64,000 nucleotides of DNA. Source: Epiperipatus broadwayi. Taxonomy: Eukaryota > Onychophora > Udeonychophora > Euonychophora > Peripatidae. The stretch spans positions 684,001 through 748,000 of the forward strand of contig JAQFVV010006544.1 in NCBI GenBank assembly GCA_028023455.1, in the 5' to 3' direction. The position numbers and the translations under genes were made by a program. The notes beneath the pieces were generated by a model that was not told the DNA's origin, made no database searches, and saw only the letters and a program-made list of their open reading frames with translations. Positions 32,556 to 42,379 of this stretch are shown piece by piece (the first letter of the stretch is position 1; each line of letters begins with the position of its first letter).

Positions 32556-35019
32556 TGTAACGATCCGGAGAGGGCGACTTCACGTAATCTGCACTACAGG
32601 GCGCCATCTAGGCATTTGAACCTAGAAAAATTTATAAAGTAGGCAGATTCGTAAGTCAAAAAAAAAATTTTTTTTTTTTTTTTTAAAATTTGATTCCGGT
32701 CGTTAGCCCATGTCACTAGCTCAGGGAGTAGCAGAGATTTAATAATATCATATCTTATCTAATTAGATTTCAACATTAACCCTTTTCCCGCGCTCGACGA
32801 GACTCCTCGTCGACACCTAAAATCACTCTAACTTAGTTCGTTTTTATACGATAAAATTCGTTAAATACGTATTTAATTCGTTTTTAAAAGTTCTGTACGA
32901 TGGTGACATCTTCCGATTTATTTTAGAAGTAAAAAATAAAAAAAAACGCATTTTAAACCTAAACAAAGAAGGAACATTATTTGTGATTGGTTCTTAGCAT
33001 GCTCTCAGCCGAAAAAGACATTCTGATTGGCTGGAAAGAACAAAGAAACTGCCTGATCAAAGAAAATAAAGAAAAACGCTGAGATTTTCATTTCGAATAC
33101 GATTTAAATTATTATTAAATAATATTTATGGAAATTAAACATAATTTTCAGAGAGAATAATAAAAAAACAAAATTATTTTCGAAAAATATTGAAGATTTA
33201 AGTAAATATATTGAAGATGTAGTAAAAAGAAATATTTACTTTTCTATAACGTAAAAGTCGATCTTTTTGTTTACATTATAACTTTTATGTTGCCGATATA
33301 GAATATCTTAGAATAAATAAATAGCAATTTATTTTTGAAAGAACTTTCGTTTTCTTCATGACCTGAAAAATTAATTATATACTTTTTATAAACGTATCTG
33401 AGTTGAATTTAATATTATAGACGAATATGTTTTAACAATAGGCTTTGTCTTCAGTTTGTGAGTTGGCCAATTAAAAGATTTGATTTTTATCTCATACAAC
33501 CAATGATTTAATTAGCGGTTTAAGGGTTAAAAAATAAATAAAATAAGCCACTGCCAGTAATTAGCATACAAACATTTATTTATGCACATATATATAAGAT
33601 TTAAAATTATTTTAGTATTAGTTTTACAGTTCAAAATTTAACCTACATTTTTAACTTTGATTTTTGACTTTAATTTACATTTAATTACTATTATATTCTA
33701 ATTTTACATTTTTAATTAAGTTCGCACAGATGGGATTATAAAAGCTTGTTATAATAAGTTGCTATAGATCGGTTACATAGATTACACGGTTAAAAACATT
33801 CCAAAGTAAACATAAGCGATCAAAATATAAAATTATTGATTACTGACAATTGCAGAGGGAAATTTATATGTAACCCAATAGTATTCACCATAAGATACTT
33901 GCATTGTCACCAATAACTTAAAAGACATCCGAATAAATACATTTTAGATACTCACCGTAAGGTATCATTATTTATCGAATGTCTATATATTTTGATCAAA
34001 TATGAAAATGCAAAACATAGTTAACCGATAAACAATCCATGCAAGCGTCTATAAACAACTTAAATTTAATGCATTTTTATTTAGAATCGAGTCTGAATAC
34101 TACATAGATTTGCATTGAAATTAAAATATTCTATCCCTATTTAACCTTAGGCTAAAATTCGCAGTCAAACTGGCATCAATCCATCTGATATATCGATGTA
34201 TTCAATGTAATACGAAATACGGCAGCACCAAAAGAATTAAGAAAAGACATTGACTCTCAATCAGATAGGAATATTACATCTATCTAACGAGAAGAACAAT
34301 AAAAAAAAAACTCCATAGAAAGGAACTGCGTTCTCCGTCTTATAATTCCTTCCATAGGCAAACGGGTGAGTGCGGCGTATATATAAACGATTCTGCCCGT
34401 AGCGAATCTCCGATTACATCTACTAACTACATCAATATATCCAATCCATTGACCCAATCTAACAACGACATAAATAACCTAAGATTACCCTCCCCTAATA
34501 TAACTTTACAAATCTATACAGCCATTCACGCCCGACTTAAGTTTAACATTTTTATAATTAATTTAACGGAAAACAAAAATCATAATAAAACTTAAAGAAC
34601 AAAAAATAAATAAATGGAAATGATTTTACAAAATAAATACATTAAATAAAATTATAACTAATTAATAAATAATATCGGTCAGTTAGAATAATATTGCAAT
34701 TATTTAAATCTGGAAAGTTTTTAATTTACTGTTCATAAATTTTAAAGTTCTTACGGTTATTTAAATAGTTCATCTTCATATATTTCTTGCCGTTTGAACG
34801 TGAATTCCCATGTCGTCCAAAGATTGGTATCCTGTTGGCCGATTTATTTATCCATCCGGAGATTTTTTAGTGTAGTTGGTCCTCAATGTAGAAACGATGG
34901 TTCATTTTTCTTCTTTTCTTAGCAGAACTGAAGGGATTGAAGCTGTGCGTCTTTTTCAATCCACTCAGCACTAACACCTAGCTGTTACATCGTAATAATC
35001 ATCAATAACTCCTCACTAA
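32556..35019 (-). repeat. Family L LTR (minus orientation), truncated, carrying a piggyBac MITE
   Basis: Subtracting the 751 bp of MITE plus one TTAA leaves 1713 bp, which pairs base by base with 35528-37238 in reverse complement, with few mismatches. The plus-strand left end TGTAACGATCCGG is the LTR 3' end. The right end stops at CTCACTAA, LTR position 509, where the opposite-orientation LTR begins. Stopping exactly against the TG of another LTR fits an insertion junction. Confidence 0.85.
32780..33526. mobile_element. piggyBac-type MITE, 747 bp, TTAA duplication
   Basis: The element begins CCCTTTTCCCGC and ends GCGGTTTAAGGG, inverted termini with the CCC/GGG ends of piggyBac transposons, and sits between TTAA at 32776-32779 and 33527-33530. 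Close inside the left end is the palindrome CGACGAGACTCCTCGTCG. The two sibling LTRs lack it and show a single TTAA at the same place (37017-37020 in inverse orientation and 45072-45075). The interior is AT-rich and has no transposase, so it is non-autonomous. It includes a sequence of unknown function of about 700 bp. Confidence 0.92.
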
Positions 35020-37238
35020 TGTAACGAGCACAGACGTTCGTTACATTGTTGTTGTTTTTTTTATTTATTAAACATGAAAGTAAATTAAAAAGTTCGCATT
35101 TAAAAATTTTCTTTAAGAATTAAAAATTGAAATTAAATATCATCTTAAACTCTTATATATTAAATCGCACAGATAATGAAAAATTATTAAAATAAAAATT
35201 TATTAAAGAAAAGTATTTTAAAACTAAATTTTAAAAAGATTTGGAGATAAAATTATATCTTTAAATTTATCTTTAAATATATTTTTGATTTGGAAAACAG
35301 GTTAATTAATCAGAAATGGAAATGATTGTTAATTAGTTAAATGTAAACCAGCCTTGGGCATTTAAAATGTAAAAACATCAGTCAGATAGGAAAACAATAG
35401 AAACTTTCAGCAAATGAAATAAATCCATTGGGAAATCGGACCTCAACGAAAAGGATCATCTCATCGATGACGTAATGTTAAGTCAATCCTTCGAATACGT
35501 ATAAAAGGAAAATTTGGAAATTATTAATTAGTGAGGAGTTATTGATGATTATTACGATGTAACAGCTAGTTGTTAGTGCTGAGGGGATTGAAAAAGACGC
35601 ACAGCTTCAATCCCTTCAGTTCTGCTAAGAAAGGAAGAAAAATGAACCATCGTTTCTACATTGAGGACCAACTACACTAAAAAATCTCCGGATGGATAAA
35701 TAAATCGGCCAACAGGATACCAATCTTCGGACGACGTGGGAATTCACGTTCAAACGGCAAGGAATATATGAAGATGAACTATTTAAATAACCGTAAGAAC
35801 TTTAAAATTTATGAACAGTAAATTAAAAACTTTCCAGATTTAAATAATTGCAATATTATTCTATCTGACCGATATTATTTATTAATTAGTTATAATTTTA
35901 TTTAATGTATTTATTTTGTAAAATCATTTCCATTTATTTATTTTTTGTTCTTTAAGTTTTATTATGATTTTTGTTTTCCGTTAAATTAATTATAAAAATG
36001 TTAAACTTAAGTCGGGCATGAATGGCTGTATCGATTTGTAAAGTTACATTAGGGGAGGGTAATCTTAGGTTATTTATGTCATTGTTAGATTGGGTCAATG
36101 GATTGGATATATTGATGTAGTTAGTAGATGTAATCAGAGATTCGCTACGGGCAGAATCGTTTATATATATGCTGCACTCACCCGTTTGCCTATGGAAGGA
36201 ATTATAAGACGGAGAACGCAGTTCCTTTCTATGGAGTTTTTTTTTTATTGTTCTTCTCGTTAGATAGATGTAATATTCCTATCTGATTGAGAGTCAATGT
36301 CTTTTCTTAATTCTTTTGGTGCTGCCGTATTTCGTATTACATTGAATACATCGATATATCAGATGGATTGATGCCAGTTTGACTGTGAATTTTAGCCTAA
36401 GGTTAAATAGGGATAGAATATTTTAATTTCAATGCAAATCTATGTAGTATTCAGACTCGATTCTAAATAAAAATGCATTAAATTTAAGTTGTTTATAGAT
36501 GCTTGCATGGATTGTTTATCGGTTAACTATGTTTTGCGTTTTCATATTTGATCAAAATATATAGACATTCGATAAATAATGATACCTTACGGTGAGTATC
36601 TAAACTGTATTTATTCGGATGTCTTTTAAGTTATTGGTGACAATGCAAGTATCTTATGGTGAATACTATTGGGTTACATATAAATTTCCCTCCGCAATTG
36701 TCAGTAATCAATAATTTTATATTTTGATCGCTTATGTTTACTTTGGAATGTTTTTAACCATGTAATCTATGTAACTGATCTATAGCAACTTATTATAACA
36801 AGCTTTTATAATCCCATCTGTGCGAACTTAATTAAAAATGTAAAATTAGAATATAATAGTAATTAAATGTAAATTAAAGTCAAAAATCAAAGTTAAAAAT
36901 GTAGGTTAAATTTTGAACTGTAAAACTAATACTAAAATAATTTTAAATCTTATATATATGTGCATAAATAAATGTTTGTATGCTAATTACTGGCAGTGGC
37001 TTATTTTATTTATTTTTTAATGTTGAAATCTAATTAGATAAGATATGATATTATTAAATCTCTGCTACTCCCTGAGCTAGTGACATGGGCTAACGACCGG
37101 AATCAAATTTAAAAAAAAAAAAAAAAATTTTTTTTTGACTTACGTATCTGCCTACTTTATAAATTTTTCTAGGTTCAAATGCCTAGATGGCGCCCTGTAG
37201 TGCAGATTACGTGAAGTCGCCATCTCCGGATCGTTACA
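35020..37238 (+). repeat. Family L LTR (plus orientation), complete 2.2 kb
   Basis: The 2219-bp LTR begins TGTAACGAGCACAG and ends CCGGATCGTTACA. The first 26 bases fold into a hairpin: TGTAACGA pairs with TCGTTACA around GCACAGACGT. Positions 509-2219 form a 1.7-kb inverted repeat with 32556-35019, the first 508 bp acting as the loop. A primer-binding-site-like TGGCTTTCCCAAC follows at 37240. No coding capacity is apparent. Long LTRs of this kind hold promoter and polyadenylation signals, which I cannot place reliably. Confidence 0.85.
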
Positions 37239-37459
37239 ATGGCTTTCCCAACTCGGGCCGATCTTTAATAAACCATGTATACCCTGAACAAATTCTTCTC
37301 AAAATGAAACATTTTATCTGTTTACATAAAGTCGTATACTTTAAATCTTATAAAAGCTCTGCCAGTAAAAGAAATAGCACATATATTAAACACGAGAAAG
37401 TATAAATAATTTTAAACTGTATTTCGTTAAAAAGAAAGTCAAAAGGTTGCGATTGATAT
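37239..37459 (+). mobile_element. Family L internal region, left part
   Basis: This 221-bp segment starts ATGGCTTTCCCAACTCGGGC, a primer-binding-site-like sequence, and then matches the minus strand of 11500-11721 (AATAGCACATATATTAAAC, GTCAAAAGGTTGCGATTGA). It is cut at 37459 by the gypsy-type element and resumes at 44332. The open frame starting at 37187 spans the LTR/internal border and is unlikely to be a gene. Confidence 0.8.
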
Positions 37460-39407
37460 TGTAACGGAATAGCGTTACATAGGGTTTGAACCTAGGAAAA
37501 TAAAATATATATTTATGACGAAATAAATGACAGGTACAAAACTTTTTAACAAAGCGATCTTGTTTTAAGAATAAACGAGAAACAGCCGTGTCTAAAGCAG
37601 ATCGCAGCTATACATGAGTACCTGTCAGATTTATTGAAATAAAATTAAAAGAGTTTTTATTTTTTGAGGAATTAATTTGTTATAATCATTATTTGTCAAG
37701 TTTGCTTTTTTTTGTCATTTCGTTTTAAAAGAAACAGGGAATGTTCGAGAACAAATTAGAAAATTTATTAAATCATTTTGAACAAAAGGGAAGGAAAAAA
37801 AAAATAAGTAAATTAATTAATCTGTAATAGGTAAAAAAAAATTCCAAGCGATCTAAGATATTTTGAATGGGGGGCAATTAGTAGAGTCAAATTTAGAGAA
37901 GTTGAAACAATAAGCAGGATGTATGTTGGTAAAGTCTAGATAACAATCCAAATTTAGAAGCAGAGGTGATAAAAAGTGTACACTGCTATTGTACTACTTA
38001 GACTTCTGACTCCGGCTAAAACAATATGTAAGAAAAATGGAAAAACTAAATTAAATTCCCACGTGGTGCAAATGTCACAGAAACTATTAAATAAAGAGGA
38101 TCCTTGATTAGCAAATAAGAACTAATGACTTATGAGTGCATGATAGAGATTGGAGGAAAAATTCAAGGTGTCACGGCGGGAAAGAGGAGAGAAGAAAAAG
38201 GCAAGACGGAACCGAAAAAGGACACTAAATTGAAAGTTGTTGAAGGCGAAATCAAGTTGAATTGTAGCGGAAAGTATTATTAATTTTTTTTGCGGAGCTT
38301 CCGATTAAGTACTTGGACTTCCTAACCTACACTTGTGTAATATCGTAGCCGAAATGCGTTGCTGAATCCAAAATTCGCGGCTTGGCCGCCGAACCTTCGC
38401 ACCTGGCACTGCTGATCGTCCTAGAATGCTCTCAACCTCGGAGAAAATGAACTCAAGGACCACACACACCCTGGAAGCCTCACCCAGAACCGACATGCGG
38501 AATTAATAAAATATCGCTCAGGATCCCATTACAGTCTTCTCGTCCCACAGGTAGTTATTTTTAACATTTGCTTACACATTCATGCACCAGATAAATACTT
38601 TAAAGTGGAGAACGATTTACAAACATTAAGTATAAAATGATTAAATTGCTAATGACCAACCGAACCACTAAAGAACTCAACCAGTATAATATGTACAATT
38701 AATACTCAGCAAAGATCTATGTAAGTTAATATTCGCTTCCGTAATTGTGTTATCTAGACTTACTAAATTATATATCTGCATAATAATTTTATTTACCCAG
38801 TTTACAAATAAATCATTCACTTAATTAATGTTTCTTTTATTGATCGCTTGGAATTTCAAATTTATTTAACCAATGTTGAATGAGTGCGGGAGTGATCTAT
38901 TTTATATAATTTGAATGGGTGCATTTAATATGTTAGTTAAGCGTTAAGTATATTTATAGCATTTATAATTGTCGTACCATTCTTAGGTTAAGGTTAAGTT
39001 TTGGGAGATTTATTCTGGGGGATATAGGGCGGGCCTAACCATGATAAAGGCATGTCAATAGTGTGTTAAGAGTAATGAGCGATATAGTTCGGAAATAGTG
39101 GCTGTGTTCATTTCTTGCTGTCCGCTGGAGCGATGCTTGGGCATGTTCTGTGATATAGTTGAGTGAGCGTGTGCACGTGCGTGGCGAGCTTGAAAAAGGT
39201 TCTCCTGGCGCCTATTACTCGGATTCAATCTGAATCTAGGTATGAAACAAATAAAACGTACGTGTATATGTGTTTGAAACTATTTTCACAAAACATTATG
39301 TAACCCCGGACGACAGAACACAGCGGGTTCGTAAAAAGGGAATCGTCAATAGAAAGCCAGAAGGAGAACTAGTGTCCGCAGATATATAGACGAGGGTCCG
39401 GGTTACA
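37460..39407 (+). repeat. 5' LTR of the gypsy-type element
   Basis: Begins TGTAACGGAATAGCGTTACA, which folds as a 7-bp stem (TGTAACG with CGTTACA), and ends CGGGTTACA. It is less AT-rich than the surrounding DNA. A 63-codon open frame on the minus strand (38305-38496) is repeated identically in the other LTR because the LTRs are copies. It lacks any known motif. Confidence 0.9.
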
Positions 39408-39409
39408 TT

Positions 39410-39427
39410 TGGCGCGTCAACGTGCGG
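39410..39427 (+). promoter_or_regulatory. Primer-binding-site-like sequence of the gypsy-type element
   Basis: TGGCGCGTCAACGTGCGG starts two bases after the LTR end. A tRNA-complementary primer site beginning TGG is expected exactly here. The family L internal regions carry TGGCGCCCAACATGG and TGGCTTTCCCAAC at the same place, so the three share a TGGC...CAAC layout. I cannot assign the priming tRNA. Confidence 0.7.
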
Positions 39428-40259
39428 CGAAACTGTTGTTTCAAAGGGCAGAACCGACGTGAAAATAACTGACGTTTCTAATAATGAAAGTCAATTTAAA
39501 TAAAGAGACCCTGAGAAGGAAAGACGTTTAGCGACATAAAGAAGGCGCTCGGAACAACAGAATAAATTATCTATTAAAGCGGGGGGGAAATTTTATAATC
39601 ACTAAAAGTCAAATTATTAAACATTGCTTGAGAGAGTGGGAAGGGGATTTAGTTTTTTGTCATTATTAAAATAATCAAGCAGTCGAATATACCTGATATT
39701 TGTAGAAAGCTGTGGAATAGCGGGATTCCGTGGAAGAAATATCGGAAGTAATTCATAAATTAATTTCTATATTAGCAAGTTAACCGCAAATAAATTTAAT
39801 CAAAAAAAAAAAATATATATACATCGTTAAAAGACGCATTGTAATATTATTATATTCTTGCGCAAAGGAACGAACTGTAACCGGGATCTTGTTAGGAGTT
39901 GTGTGTTACTTAAAAATAAAAGGGACGTTGAGCGTAAACAACACATATATATAAATAACCACCGAAAAAAAAAAAATTATAAAAGATAAGTAAAGGATAG
40001 CGTATCTACATATGTAACGACGCGTGTAACAGTATATAGGTATAACCGCACATATACCGATAGCTACTGAATATAAATAAAGGGGAACAGTGGGAACTGG
40101 GATAATCTGAGCGATAGAAACTAAACTTGAGGGCTTACTGTGGGAATTTTAAGAGCAAGGAGCATCTGAAAATAGGACAAGGCAGTCAGTGGGACCAGCG
40201 GAGTAGTAGGTGACGAGCCGTGGATTAGTATAATCACATCACAAAGCAAGTAAATAACG
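39428..40259 (+). other. Leader between PBS and gag
   Basis: About 830 bp of 5' untranslated leader without a long open frame. It contains A-runs (for example 39804-39813) and no recognised motif. Packaging signals would be expected here but cannot be identified by reading. Confidence 0.6.
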
Positions 40260-41033
40260 ATGGAAGAAATCCAAAATGAAAGCATGTGGGAACAGACGGG
40301 GGAGAGTCCGATACAGTTTAAGAGACGGGATGCGGAGAGCGAAGGGGACATCAAAGTATTAATAAGGATGATGACTCAAATGATGGCCGAAATGAGGGCA
40401 GATAGGGAAGAGCGTAGGAGAGATAGGGAAGAGTGGAAAGAGGAAACAAGGCAATTGCTCCGGGGAAAGGGAGTGAAGTCAGAGGAGTGCCAAGGGGAAG
40501 ATAGTACTTTTTCCAAAGTTGAGGAAGAGATAGATCAGAATGGGATGGAGATGGATAGAACGAAGTCAGACCTGAATGATCTAAAGGAAAGGGTAGAGAT
40601 CCTAACTGATGATATAGAGAGGGGAAGTAAGCACCAAGAGGGGATGAAGGAAGCAATAAGGCAGACAGAAGAGTCGTGTCACGAAATAAGACAGCGCCAG
40701 GATGAAATCCGAGAGGAACTGGGAGAGTGGGGACAGAGAATCCAAAGGATGGAAGCAGACCAGGGACGTGGGAACCTGAGTAGTCGGATAGAAGAGATGG
40801 AGAAGAGATGGGGAAAGCAGAGCTCGCAGCAGGACACAAATAGGGTATGGGCGGAGAGACAGATGAAGATAGAAATATATAGGGCGGGAGAGAACGAAAA
40901 CCCGATGGACCACCTCGAAAGCGTCAGGAATCTGTTTGGAGAACCAACGGCGAGAGAACCTGACCGGGTAAACATCGCAAGCACCTACCTACAGGGCCCG
41001 GCGAGAGATTGGTGGAGGACACTTGAACGCTGA
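40260..41033 (+). pseudogene. Gag, N-terminal coiled coil and start of capsid-like domain
   Basis: The 257-codon frame opens with ATG about 850 bp after the LTR. Residues 30-190 are a highly charged Glu/Arg/Lys-rich coiled coil (RADREERRRDREEWKEET, QRQDEIREELGEWGQRI). The end carries NPMDHLESVRNLFG and then YLQGPARDWW (residues about 243-252), the L.G.A..WW signature at the centre of the retrotransposon gag domain. The frame stops just after it. The domain continues in another frame from 41023, so a single-base indel near 41020-41033 has split gag. Minus-strand open frames over the same region are shadows of this base composition. Confidence 0.85.
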
Positions 41034-41412
41034 ACTCCGATCATATGAGGAATATAAGGAGGAGGTTTTGCGGTGTTTCTGGAGCACAGCCCGCCAAGAA
41101 GGGATTTATTTTAGGATCACCAGAGAGAAATATGGGGGGAGGCCCGGTGAGACGGCTACTCAGTTTTATTATAGGCAGGTGGCGAGCCTCCAACAATTGC
41201 CTGCGTACCCCATGACAGAAATGCAGATTATCTCGATAATAAGGCACAATATGCCGACCACCCTCAGACACATGATGCTGGGAAGAGATCATAAAGGGAT
41301 CCATGAGATGGGGGAAATGGTCGCAAAATTTGAACAAGAAGGGATAGGAGTGCAAATAGAGAGGGCCGGTAATGAACAACTCAGAAAACGAGTGCCACCG
41401 GACCGATACTAA
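41023..41412 (+). pseudogene. Gag, C-terminal half of capsid-like domain
   Basis: The 129-codon frame continues the gag domain: SYEEYKEEVLRCFWSTARQE (W/Y..F...L...F pattern after the WW), then ETATQFYYRQVASLQQLPAY and IISIIRHNMPTTLRHMML, typical of retrotransposon gag. It ends QLRKRVPPDRY without a CCHC nucleocapsid knuckle, which may have been lost in the deletion downstream. The Met at 41023 overlaps the end of the first frame and is probably not a true start. Confidence 0.8.
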
Positions 41413-42130
41413 TTTAAAGGATGGAGGAAAGTAAAGGGACGACCCTGGACATCACAAAGATAGACGTTGAAAAGGAATTCACCTGGGAAATAGACGCCAC
41501 GAAATGGAAGTGACCCGTGATATGAAATGGTATTGGAGATGGAGTTCATTAATACTGTAGTAAGAAAGAGAGGGGGGGGATGACTAAGATAAAGCCTAGG
41601 GTGTAACATCTGAAACAAACAAGCCAACCGATCGCGAAGCAGCCTGTAGTGTGTAGAGCCTAAAAAAAAAAAAAAAAAAAAAGAGAGGGGGGGTAATGAG
41701 TGAATGCTGCGAGATGGAATAGAGTGCCTACCCTCCAGAGAAGGTGGGTGAATTGGTCGGGGAGTACCTTGCAGGACCCGGAGAAGGCTGGCACAGGACG
41801 CTGGCCCAACTTAATGGCGGAAAGTCCCGCAACCTATTTGAGAGTTCTTACCGACTCACTGCCCAAAACTTCGTTATTGCTGAGCGGGTCAGACTTTCCT
41901 AAAATCTTAGTTAGAGATTGATCGTATTCTGCATCGGGGACTTCGGAAAGGTCCATCCCCATGCCTCCTGTCAGGGATACACGAGACCCATTGGCCGTTG
42001 ACGTCAATCGTGGCATCCCCTAGATGTCCATATAGGTATAAGCCTAAGAGTTAAAGTCGAGTTCAAGTTTTTTTTCCGTTAACAGTGTTTAAGGGGAAGT
42101 CTGACCGCAGAGCGCCTGATTCAAATCTAA
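41413..42130 (+). other. Residual internal sequence where pol is deleted
   Basis: About 720 bp contain no readable protease, reverse transcriptase or RNase H. A 20-base A-run followed by GAGAGGGGGGG lies at about 41661-41693. Open frames at 41700-41921 (plus) and 41834-42016 (minus) have no recognised domain. A full gypsy-type internal region is usually 4 kb or more, so at least 2 kb of pol is missing. Confidence 0.7.
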
Positions 42131-42313
42131 GGGGGAGACAGAGTCATGGTAAGAGCAAATCCGGTCAGTCGACCGGAGCAGCACATATTCAAGAAATTCC
42201 TCGACATCTATGAGGGCCCATATGAGATCGTCCGGGCATATGGGAATAATGCCTTTGTACTGGGCCAAGGAAAGGGAACATTTAATGCGAGGGCACTGAA
42301 GAGGGCCGAATAA
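42131..42313 (+). pseudogene. Integrase C-terminal remnant
   Basis: A frame of about 60 codons after an in-frame TAA reads GDRVMVRANPVSRPEQHIFK, then KFLDIYEGPYEIVRAYGNNA and GTFNARALKRAE before a stop. GD.V.VR...  KF...YEGPY.I....G.NA... and GTFN...LK form the SH3-like C-terminal domain of retroviral-type integrases in Ty3/gypsy elements, where it helps bind element ends. The catalytic core and zinc-binding domain are absent. Position directly before the polypurine tract is as expected for the end of pol. Confidence 0.85.
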
Positions 42314-42366
42314 CTTGGCTCCTTCTCAGAGCTAAAATCCGCAATCCTCGGATTTTACTCTACACC

Positions 42367-42377
42367 AGGCGGGGAGA
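42367..42377 (+). promoter_or_regulatory. Polypurine tract of the gypsy-type element
   Basis: AGGCGGGGAGA lies two bases before the 3' LTR (TGTAACGG from 42380). A purine-rich tract here primes plus-strand DNA synthesis in LTR retrotransposons. One C interrupts it. Confidence 0.75.
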
Positions 42378-42379
42378 TA

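Noticed and set aside
38305-38496. 63-codon minus-strand frame, identical at 43224-43415
   Set aside because: Its duplication is explained by the two LTRs. It has no known motif and no reason to be translated.
40351-40984. Minus-strand open frames of 101-162 codons, Ser/Pro/Leu-rich
   Set aside because: They lie antisense to the gag frame, whose purine-rich coiled-coil codons leave few stops on the other strand. No domain is recognisable.
41041-41379. 112-codon minus-strand open frame
   Set aside because: Antisense to the second gag segment, which has clear gag motifs.
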